Shown: positions 11,753-22,888 of the stretch, in pieces
Layout of the letters: every line of letters begins with the position of its first letter
Position numbering within the stretch: position 1 is the stretch's first letter
Assembly: GCA_021186555.1 (NCBI GenBank)
Contig: JAJKFL010000005.1
Coordinates: forward strand, 55,134,635 to 55,198,634
DNA from: Reticulitermes speratus
Lineage: Eukaryota > Arthropoda > Insecta > Blattodea > Rhinotermitidae
Direction of reading: 5' to 3'
DNA: 64,000 bases
Notes under the pieces: model-generated
Databases searched by the model: none
Told to the model about the DNA's origin: nothing
What the model saw: the letters and a program-made list of their open reading frames with translations, nothing else
Translations under genes and position numbers: made by a program

Positions 11753-13048
11753 AAAATTTCCTCGGATCAATGCCCCTTTGATTTTATGTTTTCGGAGAAT
11801 AGAAAGTGATTCAGACGGAAACTGCAAACGATACAGGTCTGATTACTTACATACTACAAAGTAAATGAGCTTTTCAAAGCAGCATTATGAAATGTACAAA
11901 TAAATTTAAGGGGGGCGGGTCAATTTGAAAATAAACCATATACCTCCTTCGTTGTCTATTTTCATTAATATATGGCGGAATACCAAATACAAAATCTGTG
12001 TTTACAGACAAGAAACCGCATTACTACGTAAGTTTCATACAGAATAAGTGTTCAAAATTCTTCACTTACCACAACAACTCTCCTGACGATAACACTTCTA
12101 GCAGCTGATCGAACTACCTCAAGGGCAAAAAGGACGACCTGCTATCTACCGCTGCGGCATCTAGTGGAATAAAGAGAAACCAATGACGGTGCTATGGGTC
12201 AATGGTGGGAAACATTTACGCTAGTGTTTTGTTCAAACAGCTGTTTGAATGTAAATTCGTAAAAACATCTGTGTTTATACCTAATGTTAATTTTACACCC
12301 TGTTTATCAGTATACTAAATGAATGATTACTACTTATATGGACATGTTCACAGTAACTGTATTATCAGGAAGTCTGTTGTTTTTAGTCACATAACCTCAA
12401 CGTATTTCGTTCGTGTGTGTGATGTACAGAATAAGTACACTTAAACAGCGGCGTTTGTACGTATTTATGTATGTTTTCCGTCTCGTTTGAATTTTGGTCT
12501 TGTACCTACTCATACTTTCTTACCCTTGTTATTTCCTTTGAGCACGATGCATGCATGGTCTCATTATAGCACGAGAAGTGAAATTCACTATACTTCAAAT
12601 TTTCCTTCAGCCCACACTGGATTTTTTACAGTTCTAATCCTACCATGTGTTTAAAACGTAAAAGGCATAGACATAACTTGACAAAGCACAGAAACGATAC
12701 ATATGATATTGTGTTATGTATTGGTTTTGCTTGTATGTTAAGTTTTATACTTTTGACATGGTGTTCAGATGGCACATTAACGGTAGTTCCGTCAATGCTT
12801 TATACCCCGGTGTTACATCACTGAAATGGAGTATACACAGGCACCATTGTAATACTGTATATTCTCAATTTCATGCACCTTTTAGTGCCGAGTTCTCCAA
12901 AGTAATCTTTTCCCTTCAATTTCTTAAAATTAAACTTTTTTGTGCATATCTGATGATTACAGTGATAATGTACTGTGTGATGGTAAAATGTAATTCTTTG
13001 TCAGCAGCTCCCAGGAAGCTTGTAAGTATTATTGTCTAATTATTTCAG
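11753..13048 (+). other. ARL6IP4: upstream region of ARL6IP4; leader exon not resolved
   Basis: The coding exon at 13049 is preceded by a splice acceptor (TTATTTCAG/GTT), so at least one 5' exon must lie upstream, probably non-coding. No start site or donor could be fixed; the GC-richer block near 12130-12240 is the likeliest promoter area. The open frame at 12716-13039 has no protein-like features. Confidence 0.35.
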
Positions 13049-13093
13049 GTTTTGAGCAGTTCACGAACCAGCTGTGTCAAGACAGGTAACAAG

Positions 13094-13674
13094 ATGTCCC
13101 ATCGGAGTAGATCAATATCAAGATCTGTATCACCAAATAAGACTAAGCATAGTAAGACCAGCAAGAGCTTTTCAGAACAAAATGAGCTGCGTGAAAAGGC
13201 GAAACACAAGCAGAGTAGCAGTTCTGACAGACCTATATCTGCCCAGAGTGGAGAGCATAGCAAGTCAAAGAAAATAAGACTTAAATCGAGAAAGTCATCT
13301 ACATCATCAGAATCTTCTGTAGGTTCACAAAATGATTCATTGTGCTCTTCCAGAAACAGCAATCAATCAAAGGCAAAGGAAAAGAAGAAGCTTAAAAAAT
13401 TAGAAAGAAAGAAACGGAAAAAGGAGAAGAAATTAAAGAAGAAGTGTAAGAAAGAAAAACGGAAGCTTAGGAAAGCTTCAGCAGCGTCTGCGACGAATAG
13501 AGAAAAGGCAGTGGATGCAAAACCTGAAGCGCTGCAGAACGAGAAGCCCGACGACCCTGCAGATCAGCTGCTGATGGACAGAGCAAAGACTATGGCTCCA
13601 ATGACTAAGGAAGAGTGGGAGAAACGTCAGAGTGTGATTCGAAGGGTGTATGATGAGGAAACTGGGAGGCATCG
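13094..13674 (+). CDS. ARL6IP4: ARL6IP4 coding exon (N-terminal)
   Basis: The exon proper starts at 13049 after TTATTTCAG. Coding runs from ATG 13094 to the donor GTAGGT at 13675. It encodes residues 1-193 and two bases of Arg194. An in-frame TAG at 13676-13678 lies inside the donor, so read-through of this intron would end the protein at once. Confidence 0.88.
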
Positions 13675-15986
13675 GTAGGTACAGTGACGGGGATGAAACT
13701 GGTTTGTTGCATGTGCATTAGAAGTAAGGGACAACAGGATTGGGGGGTGGAACGGGTAGCAGAGAAGGAAGCACAGAGAAAAAGGTAAAGCAATCCCATT
13801 ACAGGCCTTGACAGGCCCTTAGGGTTCCAGGAGGTTGAGGCTCACAGATTTCTAGACAATCGGCACATGAAGGTGGTAAGGTTGTCAGCCCTACGCACCA
13901 GCCGCCTTTACCCCCCAGGAAATATTCCTGGTACTCATTTCTGTTACAGGCTGAGTCAACCCCAGGGCCATAGTGTGACCGAAACGATTGTCGAAATCTG
14001 TGGTCTTCTGGGTAATTACACGGCGTCGTGTGGTAAATAATTACCACACGACGCCGTGTAATTACCCAGAAGACCACAGATTTCATCAACATCACGGCGG
14101 AAGCCTGAAATCAAAGAAACGATTGTCAATTATTTCAGTAGGACTTCTTAAGATTCTTAGCAGTATTTATTACAACTGATCACAATAACTAAGACTTAAA
14201 CTGACTATGCTGCAGTTTTACGTTTGTTTCTTCTGCAAGAGGTTTTGAAATGTACCATTTCCAGTGTTATGTGTGGGAGTCAGAATCATGTTATTGGTAC
14301 ACGGACTGGATGGTCTGGGGCTCCATTCCTGCCATGGGCAAGAGATTTTGTCTTCTCCAGAACATTCACACTGACTCTGTGGCCAATCCAGTCTCCTATT
14401 CAGTGGATACTGGGGTTCCTTTCCCTGCAGGTAAAGTGGCCAGGCATGAAGCTGACTGCTGCCATCTAGTGCCAAGTGCTAAACCTCTACTGCTGTGCCT
14501 TCATGGTGTGAACAACAAACACTACCTTTTACCGTTAACAGCATTACGTGCGAGACCTTCAAAATACCACTATGTATGATCTGTTTTCTAGAACTGTTGT
14601 CTATTATTAGGCTACATCAGTTTTTGCCACCCTGTCGGCCATGGGGGTTGTCCCACACACTCTGCAAATTCACATAGCTTTTCACAAATTTTGCTCCGTC
14701 AGCCAGCGCTTTGTTTCTTCTCTTATCCTTGCCATTGTGAGCAAGACATCCACAATATGTGTCGCTTGTCGTGTTGCAAAAATGTGAATGCATTTTTGCT
14801 TGTCATAATACACAATTTTTTGTCATGTATTTTCTCATTAATGGAGCCTGAAGTACAACTGTTAGCATGTAGGGGACTACAAAATTTTTTGACATTAAGA
14901 AGAAGTCTTACTTGAAAACGTTGGGAACTACTGCCTGACACGTTTCAATGTAGGAATCGATAACCCAAGTTACATACACTGATCATTATTTTAACCATTT
15001 AAAAATGAAAATTAACCTGAATATATTTAAAGACTCGGTCCGTACCGCGCAGTAAACACACTCCGTCTCAGTTATACAAACCAGTCAATGCTGTACAGTG
15101 AAATAATCGCTGTTTGTTTTGAGATCCATACAAAACACATAAATACAGTGTGTACCGCGCAGTAAACACACTCTGTCTCAGTTATACAAACCAGTCAGTT
15201 AATGTTGTACAGTGAAATAATCACTGTTTGTTCTGAGATCCACACAAAACACATAAATACAGTCCATACCGCGCAGTAAACACACTCCGTCTCAGTTATA
15301 CAAACCAGTCAATGCTGTACAGTGAAATAATCGCTGTTTGTTTTGAGATCCATACAAAACACATAAATACAGTGTGTACCGCGCAGTAAACACACTCCGT
15401 CTCAGTTATACAAACCAGTCAGTTAATGTTGTACAGTGAAATAATCGCTGTTTGTTCTGAGATCCACACAAAACACATAAATACAGTCCGTACCGCGCAG
15501 TAAACACACTCCGTCTCAGTTATACAAACCAGTCAGTTAATGTTGTACAGTGAAATAATCGCTGTTTGTTCTGAGATCCACACAAAACACATAAATACAG
15601 TCCGTACCGCGCAGTAAACACACTCCGTCTCAGTTATACAAACCAGTCAGTTAATGCTGTACAGTGAAATAATCGCTGTTTGTTCTGAGATCCACACAAA
15701 ACACATAAATACACTGTGTGGGCAGAACGTAGAATTTGTGAATGTTAAACCTGGTGGTACATATAGTAACCACTGGGCTTTAAACAATTAAATTAAGTTT
15801 AGAGAAATAAAGTAGGGGCATGGGAGTGGGAGTAATGGTCTGTGTTTTCATAGGCTCATCAAGGGGGATGGAGAAATTCTGGAGGAGATTGTAAGTCGAG
15901 AGCAGCACCGCGAAATAAACCGACAAGCTACTAAGGGAGACAGTGCTTTCTTCCAGTCCACAATGGCAGCAAAGCTGAAGAAATAG
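13094..15986 (+). CDS. ARL6IP4: ARL6IP4 (SRp25)-type nuclear speckle protein, whole gene
   Basis: Two coding exons, 13094-13674 and 15854-15986, join to 238 codons (237 residues). The N-terminus is Ser/Arg/Lys-rich ([13 protein letters not shown] at residues 2-14). Residues about 91-125 are an extreme Lys/Arg run ([19 protein letters not shown]). The conserved family C-terminus follows: [20 protein letters not shown] at 170-189, then across the splice [16 protein letters not shown] and [11 protein letters not shown]. The split codon CG/G (Arg194) and the sites CG/GTAGGT and TAG/GCTCATC fit exactly. ARL6IP4 interacts with ARL6 and is a nucleolar/nuclear-speckle protein implicated in splicing control. 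ATG 13094 is chosen because it is the first ATG in the exon, although the frame is open to the acceptor at 13049. The length fits the vertebrate short isoform. No AATAAA occurs within about 130 bases of the stop; an AATATA variant lies near 16116. Confidence 0.9.
13784..13992 (-). mobile_element. SINE family C, - strand, interrupted
   Basis: The body matches the copies at 5027, 46239 and 54428 and carries GGTAAAG at its left. It is broken at 13992 by the fold-back element that duplicated GAAACGATTGTC. It lies inside the ARL6IP4 intron. Confidence 0.7.
13993..14115 (+). mobile_element. fold-back element with 44-bp perfect arms and 12-bp target duplication
   Basis: Arms 13993-14036 and 14041-14084 are exact inverted complements around ATAA. 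A non-palindromic tail (CGGCGGAAGCCTGAAATCAA) follows to 14115. The 12-mer GAAACGATTGTC occurs immediately before (13981-13992) and after (14116-14127). The insertion is inside a SINE C copy. The tail is shared with the element at 30801-30992. Confidence 0.8.
14255..14515 (+). mobile_element. old, decayed SINE A relative
   Basis: Phrases such as CCTATTCAGTGG, CCTGCAGGTAAAGTGGCC, CATCTAGTGCCAAG and GTGCCTTCATGG follow the SINE A body order with many substitutions. The head, GGACTGGATGGTCTGGGG, is a degraded B-box side. It lies in the ARL6IP4 intron. Confidence 0.45.
14516..15015. other. ARL6IP4 intron, nothing recognised
   Basis: No coding or repeat signal beyond short AT-rich runs. Confidence 0.5.
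15016..15787 (+). mobile_element. piggyBac-like MITE with 114-bp satellite (about 6 units)
   Basis: TTAA flanks at 15012-15015 and 15788-15791. The left end CCTGAATATATTTAAAG leads into about six units, two of which lack the four bases GTTA after CCAGTCA-type text (about 110 bp). The right end is the terminal segment ending CACTGGGCTTTAAACAA. It sits in the ARL6IP4 intron, same orientation as the gene. Confidence 0.75.
15854..15986 (+). CDS. ARL6IP4: ARL6IP4 terminal coding exon
   Basis: Acceptor CATAG at 15849-15853, then GCTCATCAAGGGGGATGG encodes the conserved LIKGDGE block. The exon ends in AAGCTGAAGAAATAG. A satellite-bearing MITE ends only 66 bases upstream of this acceptor. Confidence 0.9.
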
Positions 15987-16570
15987 GATGATATGGTGAT
16001 GTTACGATAGTGAAAATAATGCACTATACATTGCCTTGTGTACATCTGAATGGAGAAATAATTTGTAGTCAAAGCATATCACTTATGCAGTATTGAAGTT
16101 TTTGATATATGAGAATGAAACAAAATATAAAAGCAGCTTCAGTGTATGTATGTATGTATGTATATGTATGTAATGAGGTTCGTTGTTATCCATGGTCAAC
16201 TGGGACCAGATAAACACCACTTAAAGCAAAACACATTTAAGTTGGGAATTTCTGCCCATAACGAGTAATTAAACATGCGTTAATAATGACTGGATTAGTG
16301 CGCACAGTACCTTTCAGATATAGACATTGTGTTTGTGAAAAACGTCACTGCTCAGGTCGCCAGCTCATTATGTTAGAAGTCAGTTTCATTGCACTGCAGA
16401 GCTGAATATTTTGAAATGATTGAAAGCAGTGTTTCAGTTTCCCCACAATTTCCAACCAGGTATGGACGCAACATCGTTCTTTCACGTCGTCAGCATGCTG
16501 GACAGCGACTTGTAACAGCAACATTAACATTAAATACAGCAAGTTACTAATTTAAAAATACAATAACATA
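15987..16570. other. 3' flank of ARL6IP4
   Basis: Probable 3' UTR, then AT-rich sequence with a GTAT microsatellite at about 16139-16170. No gene seen. Confidence 0.5.
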
Positions 16571-16750
16571 CAGTAAAACCCCTATTTAATGAATTGCTGG
16601 GGGATTAGAATATATTTCACACTAAATCAAGGTTTTCATTAAATGGAGGTCTATTTGTTTGTATGGAGCTATTGTCGGGACATGAAAAAAAAATCATCCC
16701 TAAATCCGGAATTTCACTAAATGCGGAGACATTAAATCGGGGTTTTACTG
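16571..16750. mobile_element. pogo/mariner-type MITE
   Basis: Inverted ends CAGTAAAACCCCTATTTAAT and CATTAAATCGGGGTTTTACTG, with TA on both sides (16569-16570 and 16751-16752). It is 180 bp and non-coding. Confidence 0.75.
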
Positions 16751-17585
16751 TATTTGTTAAAAATTTCATGTTTGCAAATGATGTTTTTACAATACTTATG
16801 AATTTCTGGGTGATCACTGACATGTCAGCAGCACTGAAAGCTTATAAATGACATATATACGTCAACGACCCATCATACACTACAGCAAAGTACATGACTT
16901 TGCACACAGTGCAATACTTATTTATTTTAGAGTGGGAGGAAACGATAGGTGGCCACAAGATGAAAATTCATACCCCACAGATGCAATCCCAGGGAATGTG
17001 GGTAATTTGGCCCTGTATGTGTGGGAAAATGGACTGAAAACCATTTTCTGTTGGAAAATTTCGGGTTCATAGATGTGATCTTTGAGGTGCATGTTTTTTT
17101 TTTTCCCCCTTCCTCAAAAATTTGGCCCCATATGTGGTAGCCCAGATAATGGGGTCCCCCATATATGCATTATAAAATCCCTCAGTCTAGTCAGTTCAAA
17201 CACTTTACAACAACAATAATGTTCCTTGTCTCATGACTGTTTCTAAGTGCTAACTTAACTTGCCATTAACTGCCATATTGGGAATTTTTCTGCATAACTC
17301 TGATGACGAGACGTTTCCCTAATTTTGAACAAATGACTCAGCTATTTTATTTTAACCTTTTTTTTTTTTACCAAGACTGCAGCAAGCATTTACAAAGACG
17401 TCAGCACCTGCACAACAGGAGGCAGCAGCTCCACCTGTTCAGTGCACAAAACATGTATAGTAAGACCCTAGGTTCATATGCAGCAGGGAGGTAGACAGAC
17501 AGACAAATGGAGGAACATTTCATGAATAGCACGTAAAGAGTTAAAGACTTTTCTGTATTTAAATTTAAAGATTTGTTAAATAAAT
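16751..17585. other. no gene seen
   Basis: AT-rich intergenic DNA between the two genes with no recognisable repeats. Confidence 0.5.
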
Positions 17586-17597
17586 TTAATTTACCTC

Positions 17598-17849
17598 TTC
17601 ACGTTATATTTACCGTGCATTTTTGTACAATTTATCAACTCACACCAACAAATGCACCAAAACAAGTTTGTCACTGCTTTCTTTATTAAAAGCTTTCCCC
17701 AATACGCATTTCGGCAACTATATTGCCATCAAACTCCAACGATCCCCCCTGATGATGGCAATATAGTTGCCGAAATGCGTATTGGGGAAAGCTTTTAATA
17801 AAGAAAGCAGTGACAAACTTGTTTTGGTGCATTTGTTGGTGTGAGTTAA
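17598..17849. mobile_element. inverted-dimer element with 94-bp perfect arms and hammerhead-like core
   Basis: Positions 17637-17730 and 17754-17847 are exact inverted complements around a 23-base loop. The 12-mer TTAATTTACCTC flanks the whole (17586-17597 and 17850-17861). On + the loop edge supplies CTGATGA (17749-17755), then a GGCAA/TTGCC stem and GAAA (17772-17775), a hammerhead-like arrangement. The arm text AACTTGTTTTGGTGCATTTG matches sequence downstream of the ribozyme motif at 29976. Confidence 0.75.
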
Positions 17850-17861
17850 TTAATTTACCTC

Positions 17862-19000
17862 ATAACTGAAACCACCAGCCATCTTTATTTACTTAACTGG
17901 TATATACACAAGGTATTCCATTTAATTCTTTTGTATGTTTTTCATATTATACAGTGAAACGTTTCAGTTGTTCTTAAAGCAGTTTTATAAATAGAATTAT
18001 TTACGAATGACGGTGGCTGGAATCAGGTTCAGTTGTTCATTGTACTGACTGTAGCCAACTGAGACTGTCCACAGACAGAAATTAGACAGCTCACTGTACG
18101 GTGGAACGTATTTCCAATAAACTGCGAAAAAGAATGGTAAATTTTATTACACAGTTTCATTCCTTACCCGCTTCCTATCACAAACAGAAGACAATTCATT
18201 TCAGCATTTTAGAAATTAAAATTTATCAAAGTTTCAAAGGAATAGATTGACTCACCACTCCCTTCATGAACACTTACATTCAATTTAAAATACAATAAAT
18301 GTCATTGAATTTTTAACATACTAGACTGTCACAATGGTTGTATCCAGGGGAAACGCCTTTTCCAATTTGAAGAAATATATTTCCGATGTATGATTGGCTT
18401 AATTCTATTTTAGTACTTGCTCGGATGTTTATTTTAGAGGTCCACTTATCCTTCCAAGTATATGTCTACAGCGTTTTCCACCAAAACACTGAATTTTAAA
18501 ACCGAAGGGGGCCACACTAAACTGTAATTGTGATAGGTGTGGGTGGTTTTAATTTCTGTAATTACTTAAACCGTAACGTGTTTAAAACTTTCTACAGTTT
18601 TGTTACTGCAAGTGTCTGCAGACAATGAAACAGTTGTGATCAAATTCTGTTGCATTTTCGTTACTACTTCTTGTGCTCTAAGGCTGCCGGACAGAATGAA
18701 AAGTCTGTCGCACATCTCGCGATACTGTTCCGAGACCACCATACTGCGACATTTCAAAATGTATCGAATGAGGAACTGAGCTTACACTGTCACTTACATT
18801 TCTTGTTACTATCTGTACAGATTCTTTATTCTTGTACTCATTCTATGCCCCTTTCTTAGAACTATCTTCATCAGTGATATATGTGGCAGTCTTTTTATTG
18901 GCCATTGCTAACATTTTAGTTTCATTTTCATATTCATGCCAACTTAAGTCTCTTCTCTGTCTTTTGCCTCAATTTTTAAATCCACTACTTATATCTGGGC
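17862..19000. other. no gene seen
   Basis: Intergenic AT-rich sequence; short frames have no protein-like features. Confidence 0.5.
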
Positions 19001-19263
19001 CGATCCCAGTGGCCGCGCGGTCTAAGGCATGGGTCTACGGCCGCTCGCTTGCTGGAATTGTGGGTTCGAATTCCACCTGTGGCATGGATGTCTGTCTGTT
19101 GTGAGTGTTGTGTGTTGTCAGGTAGAGGTCTCTGCGACGGGCTGGTCACTCGTCCACAGGAGTCCTACCGAGTGTCGTGTGTCTAAAGTGTGTGATCGTG
19201 AAGCCTCGAAAATGAGGCGGCCTAGGCCCCCAAGGGGCTGTCGAGCCATTGAAAAAAAAAAAC
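19001..19263 (+). mobile_element. SINE family B, + strand
   Basis: A tRNA-like head (GGCCGCGCGGTCTAAGGC, then B box GGGTTCGAATTCC), a body containing TGTGTTGTCAGGTAGAGGTC, and an A-rich tail after GCTGTCGAGCCATT. Target duplication ATATCTGGGC is at 18991-19000 and 19264-19273. A second copy is at 39936. Confidence 0.9.
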
Positions 19264-19273
19264 ATATCTGGGC

Positions 19274-20024
19274 ATTCATTTTAATTCAGTTATGTTAAGA
19301 AGCATGTTCAGCGTCATTTAGCACTGTAACATTTCGGATATACGGGATCTAGGAACTGTATGATTTGAGACACATTTAATGTTCTACACAAAACACTGCT
19401 GGTTCTTAAATCAATTCACCGACTATATTAAACTGCCATCGTAGCCTGTTATTACAATTACATATGTTCACAAAATAACGTAACATACAACGTAACTTAT
19501 GATATAAACTAAAAATTTCTACAGCCTGAACCAAGTAAAGGCATGTTTACAAATTCTTCCACTTTTTTATTTTGTTACAAATCTACATATCTACTTATTT
19601 TACTTCCCAATGCTTTTTGTTTGAGCTTTGCTCTTAGAAATGAACTCCTGTACAGATACACAAAACTAAAATACAAAAGTTGCACTGCACAAACAGTAAA
19701 TATCATTCACTGACAATTCACTACTTGGAACCGTTCAAACCATTTACTGATTGCAGTTTGTCATCGTGCACCTACGGCAGTCATCCAACGACTACCAAAC
19801 CTGGAGTCTTACTAGAGATCGCTGCAAAACTTTTCAGAGCAATATGACCTGTATTTTATTATCAATCAGGTCACACCTTCCGCCAAATATTATTAGGGCA
19901 CTCAAGTGAAGCACGGGGCGTGTCGCCCACCCTTGACAGATGATAACACACATATAGAATTTTAGCTGGAAGACTTTAAAAGGAACAGAGCACACATGAA
20001 ACCTCATGGATGGATACTGTAGAA
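19274..20024. other. no gene seen
   Basis: AT-rich intergenic sequence without recognisable features. Confidence 0.5.
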
Positions 20025-20488
20025 CAGCGGTTCCCAAAGTGGGCGGTGGGATTACCGAGGTGGGCGCTAATAGGTACGAGAGGTGGAAGGGAGCGCTGTT
20101 ATTATCACAGGGGGGGGCGCTAGTAGACAAGTAGTGCATTTATTTTTATAATAAAATTCAAATAAAGTAATTTTTGTGTTAAAAATAAAAAATGAACTAA
20201 ATTTATTAGTATTTTAATTTATGAATCTTATTCAAGCACATATTATGTTTTAATAAGCTATTGCTAGATGAATTATTGTCAATCATAAAAATATAATTTT
20301 TTAAATTTATTAATTAACACATAAAACATTAAGTTTAACTCTTATAATTTTATTTAAATGATTTTTTTAAATATAAAATAAAAATGGAAACAAAAGCGCA
20401 TTTATGTTTTTAAAAAAGGTATAGGGGGCGCTGTGGGTGTGTATATGGAACCAAGGGGGCGGTGGACCGAAACATTTGGGAACCACTG
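20025..20488. mobile_element. hAT-type MITE with perfect 8-bp duplication
   Basis: The ends CAGCGGTTCCCAAAGTGGGC and CATTTGGGAACCACTG are inverted hAT-type termini. The octamer CTGTAGAA flanks both sides (20017-20024 and 20489-20496). The interior is very AT-rich and non-coding. Confidence 0.88.
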
Positions 20489-20573
20489 CTGTAGAACTTA
20501 CTGATGGTGTGAAGCAGTGAATGGCATTTGGACATCACAAAATACGGAGTGTGACTGACTTGATCTGCAACTA

Positions 20574-20894
20574 CAGTCAATCCTCGCTATCCGCGCGTTC
20601 CGTGTTTGCTCACCCGAGCAAAATAAAATGTAACCCATTTTTTGCCATTCATGGGCACCTCGCGGCTATTCACGGCCAAGCGCAGCACGCGAAAAATTTC
20701 GAGACGCCTACCGGCAGTGTCGCAGATGGGCTCCAGCAAGGAGAGGCTTGCAGCTCTCATTTTTTATTAGCTTTGTAATCAATAATGGCATCCAAGCGTA
20801 GCGCGAGTGCAAGTGAAAAAGTTCCATATTCATGTTTTCCGTATTCATGGGGTTTTCTAGGAATCTAACCCCCGCAAACAGCGAGGATTGACTG
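20574..20894. mobile_element. pogo/Tigger-type MITE
   Basis: Inverted ends CAGTCAATCCTCGCTATCCG and CAGCGAGGATTGACTG with TA on both sides (20572-20573 and 20895-20896). It is 321 bp; an open frame across it is incidental. Confidence 0.8.
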
Positions 20895-20896
20895 TA

Positions 20897-21504
20897 CTAG
20901 CTTCTAAAATGGACTCCTGCCCATGAAGTTAGTCACGTCTTTCTTTTAAACACTTCAAACTCCTGTAATTTTCGTGTCATCCACGAATGCAGTGCGGCAC
21001 ACGCCCGTCAATAATGTAACAATTTTGTTTTATTCTTGTCCTCAGGTTTTCACACCCTGTATCTAATAAGTAACTCGCTACTTTTTGGGGCATGTTGACC
21101 TGCAACATGGCAAAACCCCAATTCATTCCACAGTCAATGCCAGTAAATGTAGATAATGTAAGCTTTGAATAATACTATTAATATTTAAGCACTGATAATT
21201 AATACAATACTTACAGTACAGGAATGGGAGTTGGCATATTTCGTGTCTCCAAAAAAGTAAGAATAATTCTGTTAAATGTTACTTTAGCTCAAGTTTTACC
21301 TGTGTTTATTTCCCATGAATTTAACTTGTAACGACATGCTTGTGACTGACCACAACGATCACACACTATCCTGGAAAACTCAAATTATACCGATTAGTCA
21401 TACCCACATTTTTTGTTGAAGAAATCTGTGTGGAAAAAAAACACTGGATGTTGAAGTATCCTTGACCAAATGTTATTCAAGGTGATCACATTGGGGGGGG
21501 GGGG
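20897..21504. other. no gene seen
   Basis: AT-rich spacer that ends in a poly-G run at about 21493-21506. Confidence 0.5.
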
Positions 21505-21800
21505 GGATGTGGCATGTATGGGACAAAAAGAGAAATGGATACAAGGTTCTGGTGGGGAGATCTGAAGGAAACAGAATGCCTGGAAGACATAGGCATAGAT
21601 GGAAGAATAATATTAAAATGGATCTTAGAAACACAGGATGAGAGAGTGTGGACTGGATTTATGTAGCTCCGGCAGGGACAACTGGCAGGCTCTTGTAAAA
21701 ATGGTAATGAACGTTTAGGTACCATAAAACATGGGGAATTTTTTCACTAGCTGAGGAACTGTTAGTTTCTCAAGGGGACTCTGCTCCATGGAGTTATTTA
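21505..21800 (+). mobile_element. LINE 3' fragment, + strand
   Basis: The sequence is colinear with the 3' end of the RTE-like LINE at 34500-35215: a GTATGGGACAAAAAGAG-like start, TGGTGGGGAGATCTGAAGG, then the untranslated tail CTAGCTGAGGAACTGTTAG and CTCTGCTCCATGGAGTTA. The coding part is only the degraded C-terminus. Confidence 0.7.
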
Positions 21801-21813
21801 TGGAGGTGTCCTA

Positions 21814-21847
21814 GCTCTCTCTCTCTCTCTCTCTCTGTATATATATG
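21814..21847. repeat. CT/TA dinucleotide microsatellite
   Basis: A CTCTCT run passes into TATATA. Confidence 0.8.
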
Positions 21848-22097
21848 GTTCTGTAATATACAACCATGCATAACAGACAGGTTTCTTCACTATTTTCATC
21901 TACACAACACTAATCCTTTACAATGGTGCGTCCAATTTATATCTTAAACATTTGTCCATAAATAATCTCCATTATATACATAACTTTTCAAAACAATCAC
22001 AGTACATCTTCCGGTACGTGTAGCTGTAACAATCTGATACAAATTACTGTAAATCAGAAGACTTCAAACAGCAACACCAACAGCAGATTTAGGGTTA

Positions 22098-22365
22098 TCA
22101 CAGCAGTGCTGCCGAGGAGTCGCGTATTCTGTGACGTGACTCTGTGTCACCGGGTGAGCGTTCCAAGATATTTGAAGGATATCCAAAAATACTGCTTCAC
22201 CTTGAAGCTGAAGGCGCTACGTTCCTTCCGCATCGTCGAGATCTCCGTTCTTACGGACTGTGATGCCACATCACTGGGTAATCGGTTCCTGACGTTTCAA
22301 AGGAACGCAGTGCCTTCATCTTGGAGAGGTCCAAGAATAAAGCCAGAGCAGAACCAGAAGAGGAT
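22098..22365 (+). repeat. dispersed repeat fragment (fold-back-family relative)
   Basis: The ATTCTGTGACGTGACTCTGT text and TTTCAAAGGAACGCAGTGCC resemble the inverted copy at 23906-24072. The frame across it is a repeat translation, not a gene. Confidence 0.5.
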
Positions 22366-22368
22366 ATA

Positions 22369-22888
22369 CAGAGTGTCCACAAAGTCTTCGAACAATTTTA
22401 AAAAATTATTAAAAATACAAATGAAGATATAACTCTGTGCAGTTTGTTGCATAATAAAGAAACATTACAAAAGTTTTTCCCACATAATTTAGAAAACTTC
22501 CACACGGGCACCTCAGCGAAACATTTCCAAACACGTGGATTGGAAGAGGAGGACCAATTCTGTGGCCACCACGTTTTCCCGACATCACTCCCATGGACTT
22601 CTTCCTATGGGGATATGTTAAAGATATCGTTTATAAGACTAAGGTTCAGGACATCAACGACCTGAAGGAAAGGATAATCGATGCCATTGCCACCGCTGAT
22701 GAAGCGATGTTGGAACGAACGTGGATGGAAATTGAATACCGTCTTGATGTGCTTCGTGCGACGGATGGTACCCGTATGGAAGTTTTCTAAATTATGTGAA
22801 AAAAATTTAATAATGTTTCTTTATTATGCAACAAACTGCACACAGTTATCTCTTTTTTAAATTTTTTGAAGGCTTTGTGGACATCCTG
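22369..22888 (+). mobile_element. internally deleted mariner-like transposon
   Basis: About 100-bp inverted ends begin CAGAGTGTCCACAAAG at the left and end CTTTGTGGACATCCTG at the right, with TA at 22367-22368 and 22889-22890. The inner parts of the ends share GCAGTTTGTTGCATAATAAA. Between them only the C-terminal part of a DDE transposase remains. Confidence 0.8.
22510..22790 (+). pseudogene. mariner-like transposase, C-terminal remnant
   Basis: The frame reads WIGRGGPILWPPRFPDITPM, then DFFLWGYVKD, and ends GTRMEVF before TAA. The PDITPMDFFLWG block holds what should be the third acidic catalytic residue of the IS630/Tc1/mariner superfamily. The N-terminal DNA-binding domain and the first two catalytic Asp residues are absent, so it cannot be active. 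Confidence 0.75.

Noticed and set aside
12716-13039. 107-codon + strand frame upstream of ARL6IP4
   Set aside because: It lies within the presumed intron or leader region and has no similarity to the family's N-terminus.
13052-13093. N-terminal extension of ARL6IP4 upstream of ATG 13094
   Set aside because: The frame is open to the acceptor at 13049 but contains no ATG; it is more simply 5' UTR.
22106-22432. 108-codon + strand frame
   Set aside because: It translates a dispersed repeat related to 23906-24072 and runs into the mariner terminus.
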